This document shows positions 9,013-15,624 of a stretch of DNA of 64,000 nucleotides, piece by piece; positions within the stretch are counted from its first letter, which is position 1; every line of letters starts with the position of its first letter. Source of the DNA: Actinoplanes campanulatus (lineage in GTDB: Bacteria; Actinomycetota; Actinomycetes; Mycobacteriales; Micromonosporaceae). Under the pieces are notes generated by a model. The model saw nothing but the letters and a program-made list of their open reading frames with translations, made no database searches and was not told where the DNA came from. Location of the stretch: the NCBI RefSeq assembly GCF_014647795.1, contig NZ_BMPW01000008.1:248001-312000 (forward strand). Reading direction: 5' to 3'. The translations under genes were made by a program, and so were the position numbers.

Positions 9013-10155
9013 ATGACCCGCCTGGTCGCCCGGCAGCCGCGGCTCTTGCCGCGGCTCGCCGCGCGTGACCACTCCAACGGCCGAGGCGGCCAGGCGGGCC
9101 TACCGCGCGGGGTGATCGTTCTGCTCGGCACCGCCTGCCTCGTGGTGGTGGTGGCCGGCCTGCGCGGGGTGTCGGACCTCGTCGGACCGGTCTTCCTGGC
9201 ACTCATGCTCGCGGTGACGGTCAGCCCGCTCACCGAGTGGATGCGCCGCCACCGCGCACCGTCCTGGGTGGCCATGACCGTCACCGTGCTGACCGTCTAC
9301 CTGGGACTGTTCGCACTCGGCGGGGCGCTGCTGGTCTCGGTGTCTCAGCTGATCGACCTGCTTCCGCAGTACCAGGCCCAGTTCACGGGCATCCGCGAGG
9401 ACCTGGTCCAGGGTCTCGGCTCGTTCGGCATCGACGCCGAGCAGGTGCGGACCGCGATCGCCGGCGCCGACGCCGGCACCGTGCTGGACCTGGTCGGCTC
9501 CCTCTTCGGCGGCCTGGCCTCGGTCCTGTCCGACTCGATCTTCCTGCTGGCCGTGCTGCTGTTCATGTGCATCGACGCGGTGAACTTCCCGGCCCGGCTG
9601 CGGGGCACCGTCTCGGAACGCCCGCAGGTGGTCGGGGCACTGCGCTCGTTCGCCCAGGGCACCCGGCGCTACCTGCTGGTGTGCACGGTGTTCGGGCTGA
9701 TCGTGGCGGTGTTCGACGTGGCGCTGCTGTGGTGGCTCGGCATCCCGCTGCCGCTGCTGTGGGGCCTGCTGTCGTTCATCACCAACTACATCCCCAACAT
9801 CGGTTTCATCATCGGGGTGGTGCCACCGGCCCTGCTCGGCCTGCTCCAGGGCGGCCCCCACCTGATGCTGGCCGTGATCGCGCTGTACTGCGTGGTCAAC
9901 TTCGTCATCCAGTCGATCATCCAGCCCAAGATCGTGGGCGACGCGGTCGGTCTCTCCGCCACCGTCTCGTTCCTGTCGCTGATCTTCTGGGCCTGGGTGC
10001 TGGGCGCGCTCGGCGCACTGCTGGCCATCCCGCTGACCCTGCTCGCCAAGGGCCTGCTGGTGGACATCGACCCGTCGACCCGCTGGATCAACGACCTGCT
10101 CGCCGGCGGACCCCCCGGCGAGAAACGGACCCAATCGGGACGGCCCCGTCCCTGA
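9013..10155 (+). CDS. AI-2E family transporter / permease
   Basis: 380 residues with about eight transmembrane segments: a pair at 32-60, one near 85-110, and a C-terminal block from about 225 to 345 containing the family-typical FITNYIPNIGFIIG and IIQPKIVGDAVGLSATVSF segments. AI-2E family proteins form oligomeric membrane channels or exporters; few substrates are known, and signal export should not be assumed. It is followed after 20 bases by a DUF1269 gene. Confidence 0.9.
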   Translation: MTRLVARQPRLLPRLAARDHSNGRGGQAGLPRGVIVLLGTACLVVVVAGLRGVSDLVGPVFLALMLAVTVSPLTEWMRRHRAPSWVAMTVTVLTVYLGLFALGGALLVSVSQLIDLLPQYQAQFTGIREDLVQGLGSFGIDAEQVRTAIAGADAGTVLDLVGSLFGGLASVLSDSIFLLAVLLFMCIDAVNFPARLRGTVSERPQVVGALRSFAQGTRRYLLVCTVFGLIVAVFDVALLWWLGIPLPLLWGLLSFITNYIPNIGFIIGVVPPALLGLLQGGPHLMLAVIALYCVVNFVIQSIIQPKIVGDAVGLSATVSFLSLIFWAWVLGALGALLAIPLTLLAKGLLVDIDPSTRWINDLLAGGPPGEKRTQSGRPRP

Positions 10156-10175
10156 CCCCCGAGGAGGAGAACCCC

Positions 10176-10670
10176 ATGACCACGTTCACGGTATGGAAGT
10201 TCGACGACCCGCAGCGCGCGGAACAGGCCGCCGGCATCCTCCGGCACGCCCGCGACGAGGGCCTCGTCAAGATCATCGACTACGCGGTGGTCAGCTGGCC
10301 GCAGGGCAAGGCCGCCCCGGAGACCCACCACGAGCACGAGAGCGGCCACCGGTACACCGGCTGGGGGGCCTTCTGGGGCATCGTGATCGGCGGCCTCTTC
10401 CTCGTCCCGGTCGCCGGCGCGGCGGTCGGCGCGGGCATCGGCGCCCTGGTCAAGGCCACCGAGGGCACCGGCATCGACCGCCAGCAACTGGAGACCATCC
10501 GGGCCGAGATCACCGAGGGCACCTCGGCGCTCTTCCTGGTGACCGACCAGGGCAACCTGGACCGGCTCGGCGAACGGTTCCACGGCCTGCACAAGCAGCT
10601 GATCGCCACCAACCTGACGGAGGGCGAGCGGGACATCCTCCTGGAGGCGTTCGGTGGCGCGACGCCCTGA
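10176..10670 (+). CDS. DUF1269-family membrane protein (copy 2)
   Basis: 164 residues, ATG at 10176 after GAGGAGGAG. Architecture equals the paralogue at 7559-8053: soluble N-terminus, glycine-rich hydrophobic hairpin (WGAFWGIVIGGLFLVPVAGAAVG) and the motif GTSALFLVTD. The two copies flank the divergent promoter region of the block, which suggests an old duplication with separate partners. The DUF2252 gene starts inside its 3' end. Confidence 0.85.
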   Translation: MTTFTVWKFDDPQRAEQAAGILRHARDEGLVKIIDYAVVSWPQGKAAPETHHEHESGHRYTGWGAFWGIVIGGLFLVPVAGAAVGAGIGALVKATEGTGIDRQQLETIRAEITEGTSALFLVTDQGNLDRLGERFHGLHKQLIATNLTEGERDILLEAFGGATP

Positions 10671-12057
10671 CCCGGCGTCGCGCGCGGAGACCGGGCGGGA
10701 GGCGCGCAAGCGCGTCCCGCCCGCCGCGCACGCCGCATACGAACCGGCCGCCGGCCGGCCGGACCCGGTCGGCGTGCTCACCGGCCAGGAGGGCGACCGG
10801 CTCGCGGAACTGCTGCCGATCCGGCACGGGCGGATGATGGCGTCCCCGCTGGCCTTCTACCGCGGCACCGCGGAGCTGATGGCCCGGGACCTGGCCGCCG
10901 CGCCCTCGACCGAGCTGGACACCCAGCTCTGCGGGGACGCGCACCTCTTCAACTTCGGCCTCTACGCCTCCCCGGAACGGCGTCTCGTCTTCGACCTCAA
11001 CGACTTCGACGAGACGCACCCGGGTCCGTTCGAATGGGACGTCAAGCGCCTGGCCACCAGCCTGGCGCTGGCCGGCAGGGAGAACGGGTTCAAACGCCGG
11101 GACCGCGCCGCGGTCGTGGAAGCGTCGGTGCGCTCCTACCGGGAGGCGATGACCCGCTTCGCGGCCATGCGAACGCTGGACCTCTGGTACGCCCGCGCCG
11201 ACCTCGACGAGTTGCGCGAGCAGCTCGGCGACCAGCTCACCCGCACCCGCCAGGAACGGTTGGCCCGGGCCGGGGCGAAGGCACGCACCCGGACCAGCCT
11301 CCAGGCGTACCGGAAACTGACCGTCGAGGTGGACGGGCGCCGGCGGATCGTCGCCGACCCGCCACTGCTGGTGCCGGTCGTGGACCTGGTGCCGGACGTG
11401 ACCCGCAAGCAGCTCGAGGCGCAGATCATCGACCTGATGGCCGGGTACCGCGACAGCCTCGCCGACGACCGGCGGCGGCTGTTCGACGCGTTCCAGTTCG
11501 TCGACATGGCCCGCAAGGTGGTCGGTGTCGGCAGTGTCGGCACCCGCTGCTGGATCGTGCTGCTGACCGGCCGCGACCCGGACGACCCGCTGCTCCTGCA
11601 GGTCAAGGAGGCCGGGCCGTCGGTGCTGCGCGGCCTGGTGCCGCGGCCCGGCGGGACGGACTTCGGCAACGAGGGTCGCCGGGTGGTGGCCGGTCAGCGG
11701 ATCATGCAGGCGGCCAGCGACATCTTCCTGGGCTGGCACCGGGTCGAGGGGTTCGACGGACGGACCCGCGACTTCTACGTACGCCAGTTGCGCGACTGGA
11801 AGGGCGGCGCCACGGTCCAGGAGATGGACACCCGGACACTGAAGGCGTACGGGGGCCTGTGCGCCTGGACCCTGGCCCGGGCACACGCGTGCGGCGGGGA
11901 CCGGATCGCGATCGCGGCGTACCTGGGTTCCCGCGACCGGTTCGACAAGGCCCTGGTGACGTACGCCGAGTCGTACGCCGACCAGGTAGAGGCCGACCAC
12001 GCGGCCTTCACGGCGGCGGTCCGTGACGGCCGGCTGGAGGCTGTCACGGACGTCTGA
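10654..12057 (+). CDS. DUF2252 family protein
   Basis: 467 residues from a GTG at 10654 that overlaps the DUF1269 gene by 17 bases, with GGAGG five bases upstream. Family features are present: RMMASPLAFYRGTA, the LCGDAHLFNFG motif and FDLNDFDET, resembling aminoglycoside-phosphotransferase/kinase-like folds with HxxN and DxD-type acidic motifs. Function is unknown; a phosphotransferase role is only inferred from the fold-like motifs. Terminal gene of the plus-strand run; it converges with the membrane protein at 12090. Confidence 0.85.
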   Translation: MARRPDPASRAETGREARKRVPPAAHAAYEPAAGRPDPVGVLTGQEGDRLAELLPIRHGRMMASPLAFYRGTAELMARDLAAAPSTELDTQLCGDAHLFNFGLYASPERRLVFDLNDFDETHPGPFEWDVKRLATSLALAGRENGFKRRDRAAVVEASVRSYREAMTRFAAMRTLDLWYARADLDELREQLGDQLTRTRQERLARAGAKARTRTSLQAYRKLTVEVDGRRRIVADPPLLVPVVDLVPDVTRKQLEAQIIDLMAGYRDSLADDRRRLFDAFQFVDMARKVVGVGSVGTRCWIVLLTGRDPDDPLLLQVKEAGPSVLRGLVPRPGGTDFGNEGRRVVAGQRIMQAASDIFLGWHRVEGFDGRTRDFYVRQLRDWKGGATVQEMDTRTLKAYGGLCAWTLARAHACGGDRIAIAAYLGSRDRFDKALVTYAESYADQVEADHAAFTAAVRDGRLEAVTDV

Positions 12058-12077
12058 GCCGAACTTCCCGGGGCAAG

Positions 12078-12109
12078 CGCCGCCCGTCCTCAGCCGAGGG
12101 CGGGCGGCG
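12078..12109. terminator. Bidirectional terminator-like hairpin
   Basis: CGCCGCCC at 12078-12085 pairs with GGGCGGCG at 12102-12109 between the convergent DUF2252 and membrane-protein genes. The right arm lies in the last codons of the minus-strand gene. No U-tract is present, as is common in high-GC actinomycetes. Confidence 0.5.
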
Positions 12110-13538
12110 GCGTCCGTTCCGCCTCGGTGTGCCGGTGCGCGATCAGCGTGACCGCCACCTCGTACGCCACCAGCAGCACCACGATCACCAGCAGCGACGT
12201 CCACGAGGACAGCACCAGGGCCAGCAGGATCGCCACGACGAGCCCGCCCACCCGTACCGGATCGAGATTCCGGGCGATGAAGCCGGGTCCCCGGGCCGCG
12301 ACCACCACCGAACCGGCCCGGACCCGCCGCCAGCCGGCCGCCGTCCACCGCGCCGCCGAGTGGCGCAGCCACACCGGGAACCGGCCCGGCCCGGCCAGGT
12401 ACGCCAGCAGCGCGATCGCCGAACCGATCACGATGAGCTGCACGTCCCGCTCCCGCAGCAGCCTGAACACCGTGGTCATGGCCGCGTCCACACCGTCGTG
12501 GTAGACCCCGGCCGGCATGGCCTCGAGGATCTCCCGGCGCACCGCGCGCAGCACCACGGTGACCGTCACGGCCGCCACCACCAGCCAGAGCCCGAACTGC
12601 ACCGCTGTCCGGCGGCGCTGCGGCGACACCACGAACGCGGCCAGCAGCAGCAGGATCGTCCCGGCCACGAACAGCGCCAGATACCGTTTCGCCGAGGCGA
12701 CGGCCTGCTGGACCTCCCACAGCTGCCCGGAGTCGTAGACGGTGAACGTGGCGAAGTCGGCCGGCAACGTCACTCCGAGCGCCTCCTCGACCCGCAGCCG
12801 CAGGTTCTCCGGGATGGCGCCGCTGCTCAGGTCGGGCAGCGTGATCTCTTTGCCGAAGAGGGTCGGCAGCTGGTCGCTGAGCTGCCGCAACACCTGGTTG
12901 ATCAGGGGCAGCAGGTCGATCTGGACACTGTCCTCCCGGGCCGTGACGACATTGCTCTCCCCCTCGACGACGTCGACCACCTTCTGGTGCAACTGCCGGT
13001 TCAGCTCCACCCAGATCACCTGGAAACGGTCGCTGCCCAGCACGTTCTGCACCGTCTTGCGGACCTGCTCGCGGATCTGCGCGGTGAGCGGCCCGGCCAC
13101 GAACGCGGCCTGCTCGGGCAGCACGGTGCGCAGCCGCTGTTCCACGTCGAGCACGCGGAAGACCTCGGTGGTGGAGTACTCGGCGACGGCCGCGTTCACC
13201 TTCGGGTCCTGCGGCAGCGGCGCGACGGTGGCCACCCACCGGTCGGTGTTCAGCGTGGTCGTCGCCGCCCACAGCCCGACGACGCTGGTCACCAGCGCGA
13301 AGGCGGCGACGACGGCGAGCACGGCGGCCACGCCCCGGCGGATCGCGCCACCCCGCGACGGCCTTCGGCGCCGCTCCCCTTCGAGCTGGGCACGCAGAGC
13401 GGCCACCTCCGCCCGGAGCCGCTCGATCTCCTCGGAGCCGGGTACGCCCACCGGCGCCGTCTCCTCCACACGCTCGTCCTCCGGGCCGGTACCGTCCGGG
13501 GAGCCGGTCGGTGGTGATTCGCTCGGCGGAATGGTCAT
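12090..13538 (-). CDS. Large integral membrane protein with extracytoplasmic domain, function unknown
   Basis: 482 residues from the ATG at 13538 behind GAGGAGCAG. Order: proline/acidic N-terminus, a short coiled coil (EEIERLRAEVAALRAQLEGE, about 36-56), one membrane segment (about 70-93), a roughly 190-residue outside domain with heptad-like helices, then four further membrane segments from about 283 to 470 separated by a basic loop. The layout resembles actinobacterial conserved membrane proteins without assigned role. It is divergent from the DUF6325 gene, and a 17-bp palindrome at 13625-13641 lies between them. Confidence 0.75.
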   Translation of the reverse strand: MTIPPSESPPTGSPDGTGPEDERVEETAPVGVPGSEEIERLRAEVAALRAQLEGERRRRPSRGGAIRRGVAAVLAVVAAFALVTSVVGLWAATTTLNTDRWVATVAPLPQDPKVNAAVAEYSTTEVFRVLDVEQRLRTVLPEQAAFVAGPLTAQIREQVRKTVQNVLGSDRFQVIWVELNRQLHQKVVDVVEGESNVVTAREDSVQIDLLPLINQVLRQLSDQLPTLFGKEITLPDLSSGAIPENLRLRVEEALGVTLPADFATFTVYDSGQLWEVQQAVASAKRYLALFVAGTILLLLAAFVVSPQRRRTAVQFGLWLVVAAVTVTVVLRAVRREILEAMPAGVYHDGVDAAMTTVFRLLRERDVQLIVIGSAIALLAYLAGPGRFPVWLRHSAARWTAAGWRRVRAGSVVVAARGPGFIARNLDPVRVGGLVVAILLALVLSSWTSLLVIVVLLVAYEVAVTLIAHRHTEAERTPPPALG

Positions 13539-13624
13539 GGTCTGCTCCTCGCCGGCCGGAAAATCGACGGCCGGCGTTCTACCGGCCCCCTGCCGACGGT
13601 TCCTCGCGCGCCCCTGAAGGCACC

Positions 13625-13641
13625 TCATCCGGCGTGGATGA
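13625..13641. promoter_or_regulatory. 17-bp TCATCC-N5-GGATGA palindrome, copy 3
   Basis: TCATCC-GGCGT-GGATGA, perfectly symmetrical, in the divergent region between the membrane protein (87 bases to its start) and the DUF6325 gene (147 bases). The flanks cacc/aac are shared with the copy at 18915. Confidence 0.55.
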
Positions 13642-13787
13642 ACCCCGCCCCACGGCGTACCGGCGGTTCCGGCGGCCTCCGGAGTTCACCCTCGGCGGAT
13701 GACGTGGCCCGGTCCGCGGCCCAGCACGCTGGACACGATGACATCGGGCGCCAACGAGCTGGGGGAAGCGATGAGCGGGAGGCTGAC

Positions 13788-14246
13788 ATGAGCGGAACGG
13801 AACTGGGCGAGATGGGCCCGGTCGACTACCTGTGCGTCGAGTTCCCCGAGGGGAGCCTGAACGGGACGGCGCTGCCGCTGCTGATGGACCTGGTGGACCG
13901 GCAGATCATCCGGGTGCTGGACATCCTCTTCGTCCGCAAGGAGCACGGCGGCGGCGTGACCGCCTTCGAGCACAAGGAGATCGACGTGAGCGGCTTCGGC
14001 GTCTTCCAGGGCGCCGCGTCCGGCATGCTCGGCGGCGACGACTTCCGCGACATCGCCGGCGTCCTGGAGGAGGGATCGGCCGCGGTGATCCTGGTATACG
14101 AGAACCTGTGGGCGGCGCCGCTGGCCACCACCCTGCGCCACAACGGGGCACATCTGGTGGCGGGCGGGCGAATCCCGGTGCAGGCGCTGATGGCGGCCCT
14201 CGACGAGACCGAGGAGGCCGCCGAGGCCTCCCTCCAGGGAAGGTGA
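13788..14246 (+). CDS. DUF6325 family protein
   Basis: 152 residues from the ATG at 13788, preceded by GGGAGG. Motifs GPVDYLCVEFPEG, DRQIIRVLDILFV and AAVILVYENLWAAPLA fit a ferredoxin-like, DUF1269-related soluble domain with a helical C-terminus. Function unknown. The SHOCT protein gene follows after five bases, so the two are co-transcribed. The long upstream extension of the frame is not supported by a ribosome-binding site. Confidence 0.75.
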   Translation: MSGTELGEMGPVDYLCVEFPEGSLNGTALPLLMDLVDRQIIRVLDILFVRKEHGGGVTAFEHKEIDVSGFGVFQGAASGMLGGDDFRDIAGVLEEGSAAVILVYENLWAAPLATTLRHNGAHLVAGGRIPVQALMAALDETEEAAEASLQGR

Positions 14247-14251
14247 TCGCG

Positions 14252-14530
14252 ATGCCCGGACTGTTGCGTGGCATGGCACGGACCGCGGTGGTCGCCGGCA
14301 CGGCGACCGCGGTGTCCAACCGGGTCTCCCGGAGGCAGGCGGGCCGGTGGGCCCAGCAGGCGCCTCCGCCCCAGCAGCAGCAGTACTACGAGTCGGCGCC
14401 TCCGCCTCCGCCGGTGGACGACACCTCGGCGCAGCTCGAACAGCTCCAGCGGCTGGGCGAACTGAAGGCGCAGGGGGTGCTCACCGAGCAGGAGTTCCAG
14501 GAGCAGAAGGCCCGCATCCTGGGTCGCTGA
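14252..14530 (+). CDS. Small SHOCT-domain protein
   Basis: 92 residues from the ATG at 14252 with GGGAAGG upstream. An alanine-rich, weakly hydrophobic N-terminus and a Gln/Pro-rich linker lead to a C-terminal SHOCT domain (QLEQLQRLGELKAQGVLTEQ, then EFQEQKARIL). SHOCT domains are short oligomerisation helices at protein ends. It probably partners the DUF6325 protein encoded five bases upstream. Confidence 0.8.
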   Translation: MPGLLRGMARTAVVAGTATAVSNRVSRRQAGRWAQQAPPPQQQQYYESAPPPPPVDDTSAQLEQLQRLGELKAQGVLTEQEFQEQKARILGR

Positions 14531-14601
14531 CCAGCGACTCGGGACAGGCCCGCGCCGGTCACCGTGCGGCTTCGAGCCACGGTGGCCGGCGCGTCCCATG
14601 T

Positions 14602-15036
14602 TCATGGGGTCGTCGATGCCGGGGCCGCCCGCACCACCGAGGTGCGGGCGACCTTGTCGTGCAGGGCCTGCCGCCGCCGGTCGATCAGCAGCCACAACGC
14701 CCCGATCGGGAAGTACGCCAGCATCAGGCCCCGGAGGAACGAGGCGAACCAGCCCGGCGTACGCCCGTCGGCACGCACCACGCGCAGGCCGAGGAACGCC
14801 ATCCCCGGCGTCCGGCCGGCCAGCATCCAGAAGACGGCGCAGTAGAGCGCCAGCACCGCGGGCAACAGCACCAGATAGGACGACACGACCAGCCGGGCCA
14901 GCTCCCACGCCCCGGAGCCGACGATGGCGGCGACCACCCCGAAGACCAGCGTCGCCCCGCCCGTGAACACGGCCACCACGACCGCGTCCACCGTGTACGC
15001 CAGGAACCGGCTCACCAGCCCGGCGTACTCGCTCAT
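14602..15036 (-). CDS. RDD family membrane protein
   Basis: 144 residues with the RDD hallmarks: Arg at position 10 and Asp at 17 in the first helix (LVSRFLAYTVDAVVVAVF), a second and third membrane segment, then GRTPGMAFLGLRVVRADG and a terminal amphipathic segment. RDD proteins are small membrane proteins, in some cases Na+/H+ antiporters; no specific role is inferred. Its start overlaps the upstream gene by ATGA (15033-15036), ending the P-type ATPase operon. Confidence 0.85.
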   Translation of the reverse strand: MSEYAGLVSRFLAYTVDAVVVAVFTGGATLVFGVVAAIVGSGAWELARLVVSSYLVLLPAVLALYCAVFWMLAGRTPGMAFLGLRVVRADGRTPGWFASFLRGLMLAYFPIGALWLLIDRRRQALHDKVARTSVVRAAPASTTP

Positions 15037-15470
15037 GTCGTCGGATCGATGAGTTGACCGCGACCGGTCATCCGGAGGGTGATCCGGTCCACGGCGGCGT
15101 CACCGGCCGCCGCGCCCGACCGGACCCGGCCCACCACGTCGCCGACCATGCTGTCGCGCTGCCCCCGCACCAGGGCCCGGATCCGGTCCGGCTCCCGTTC
15201 CAGCAGTTCCAGCACCCGGGCGAGCTGGATCTCCACGACCCGGTCGACGATCCGCGAGGTGGCCAGCGCGGTGATGGCGTTCTCGATCACCCGGTTGCGT
15301 TCGGAGGCGCCGAGCTCGGCGAGCCCGGTGAGATCGTCGAGCCGGACCTCCTTGATCCGCGCCCGGGCCTCGTCCCGGAGCCGGGTCAGTGTCTCGCCGG
15401 CCCGCTCCCCGGCGCGGATGGCCGCGCCGATCGCCACGTCGCCCAGTTGCAACAGCCCCGGCGTACTCAT
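15033..15470 (-). CDS. Unknown alpha-helical protein in the ATPase operon
   Basis: 145 residues, ATG at 15470 overlapping the stop of a mini-ORF (ATGA). The sequence is rich in Arg, Ala, Val and Leu with long amphipathic helices (DEARARIKEVRLDDLTGLAE and ILAQ-like repeats), no membrane segment and no cysteines. No family recognised. Its position between the P-type ATPase and an RDD protein, with stop-start coupling on both sides, suggests it works at or near the membrane with them. Confidence 0.65.
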   Translation of the reverse strand: MSTPGLLQLGDVAIGAAIRAGERAGETLTRLRDEARARIKEVRLDDLTGLAELGASERNRVIENAITALATSRIVDRVVEIQLARVLELLEREPDRIRALVRGQRDSMVGDVVGRVRSGAAAGDAAVDRITLRMTGRGQLIDPTT

Positions 15471-15547
15471 CGCGCCACCTCCGCTTCGCTCCGGCGTCGC
15501 CATGAGTTGAAGACTGAGCTGAATGATTCGCTCGCAAGCTCGCTCAT
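15467..15547 (-). CDS. 26-aa mini-ORF 2 in tandem repeat unit
   Basis: ATG at 15547; the peptide begins MSELASES and ends SEAEVAR, and its TGA overlaps the next gene's ATG at 15470. Differs from mini-ORF 1 by two residues. Translation is plausible from the stop-start coupling but unproven. Confidence 0.4.
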   Translation of the reverse strand: MSELASESFSSVFNSWRRRSEAEVAR

Positions 15548-15624
15548 CGCGCCACCTCCGCTTCGCTCCGGCGTCGCCATGAGTTGAAGACTGAGCCCGA
15601 TGATTCGCTCGCAAGCTCGCTCAT
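15471..15624 (-). repeat. Two tandem 77-bp units (MIRU-like)
   Basis: Units 15471-15547 and 15548-15624 are identical except for about three bases (gagctgaat against gagcccgat). Each unit sits inside an ATGA stop-start overlap, contains its own ORF and recreates ATGA at its end. 77 is not a multiple of three, so each insertion keeps coupling by ending one ORF and opening the next. This is the behaviour described for mycobacterial interspersed repetitive units. Confidence 0.9.
15544..15624 (-). CDS. 26-aa mini-ORF 1 in tandem repeat unit
   Basis: ATG at 15624 overlaps the ATPase stop (ATGA); the TGA overlaps the ATG of mini-ORF 2. The peptide begins MSELASES and ends SEAEVAR. The chain keeps ribosomes moving from the ATPase to the downstream gene. 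Confidence 0.4.
   Translation of the reverse strand: MSELASESSGSVFNSWRRRSEAEVAR

Noticed and set aside
10510-13272. 920-codon minus-strand open frame
   Set aside because: Crosses the DUF2252 gene and part of the membrane-protein gene in other frames; low-complexity shadow without motif or ribosome-binding site.
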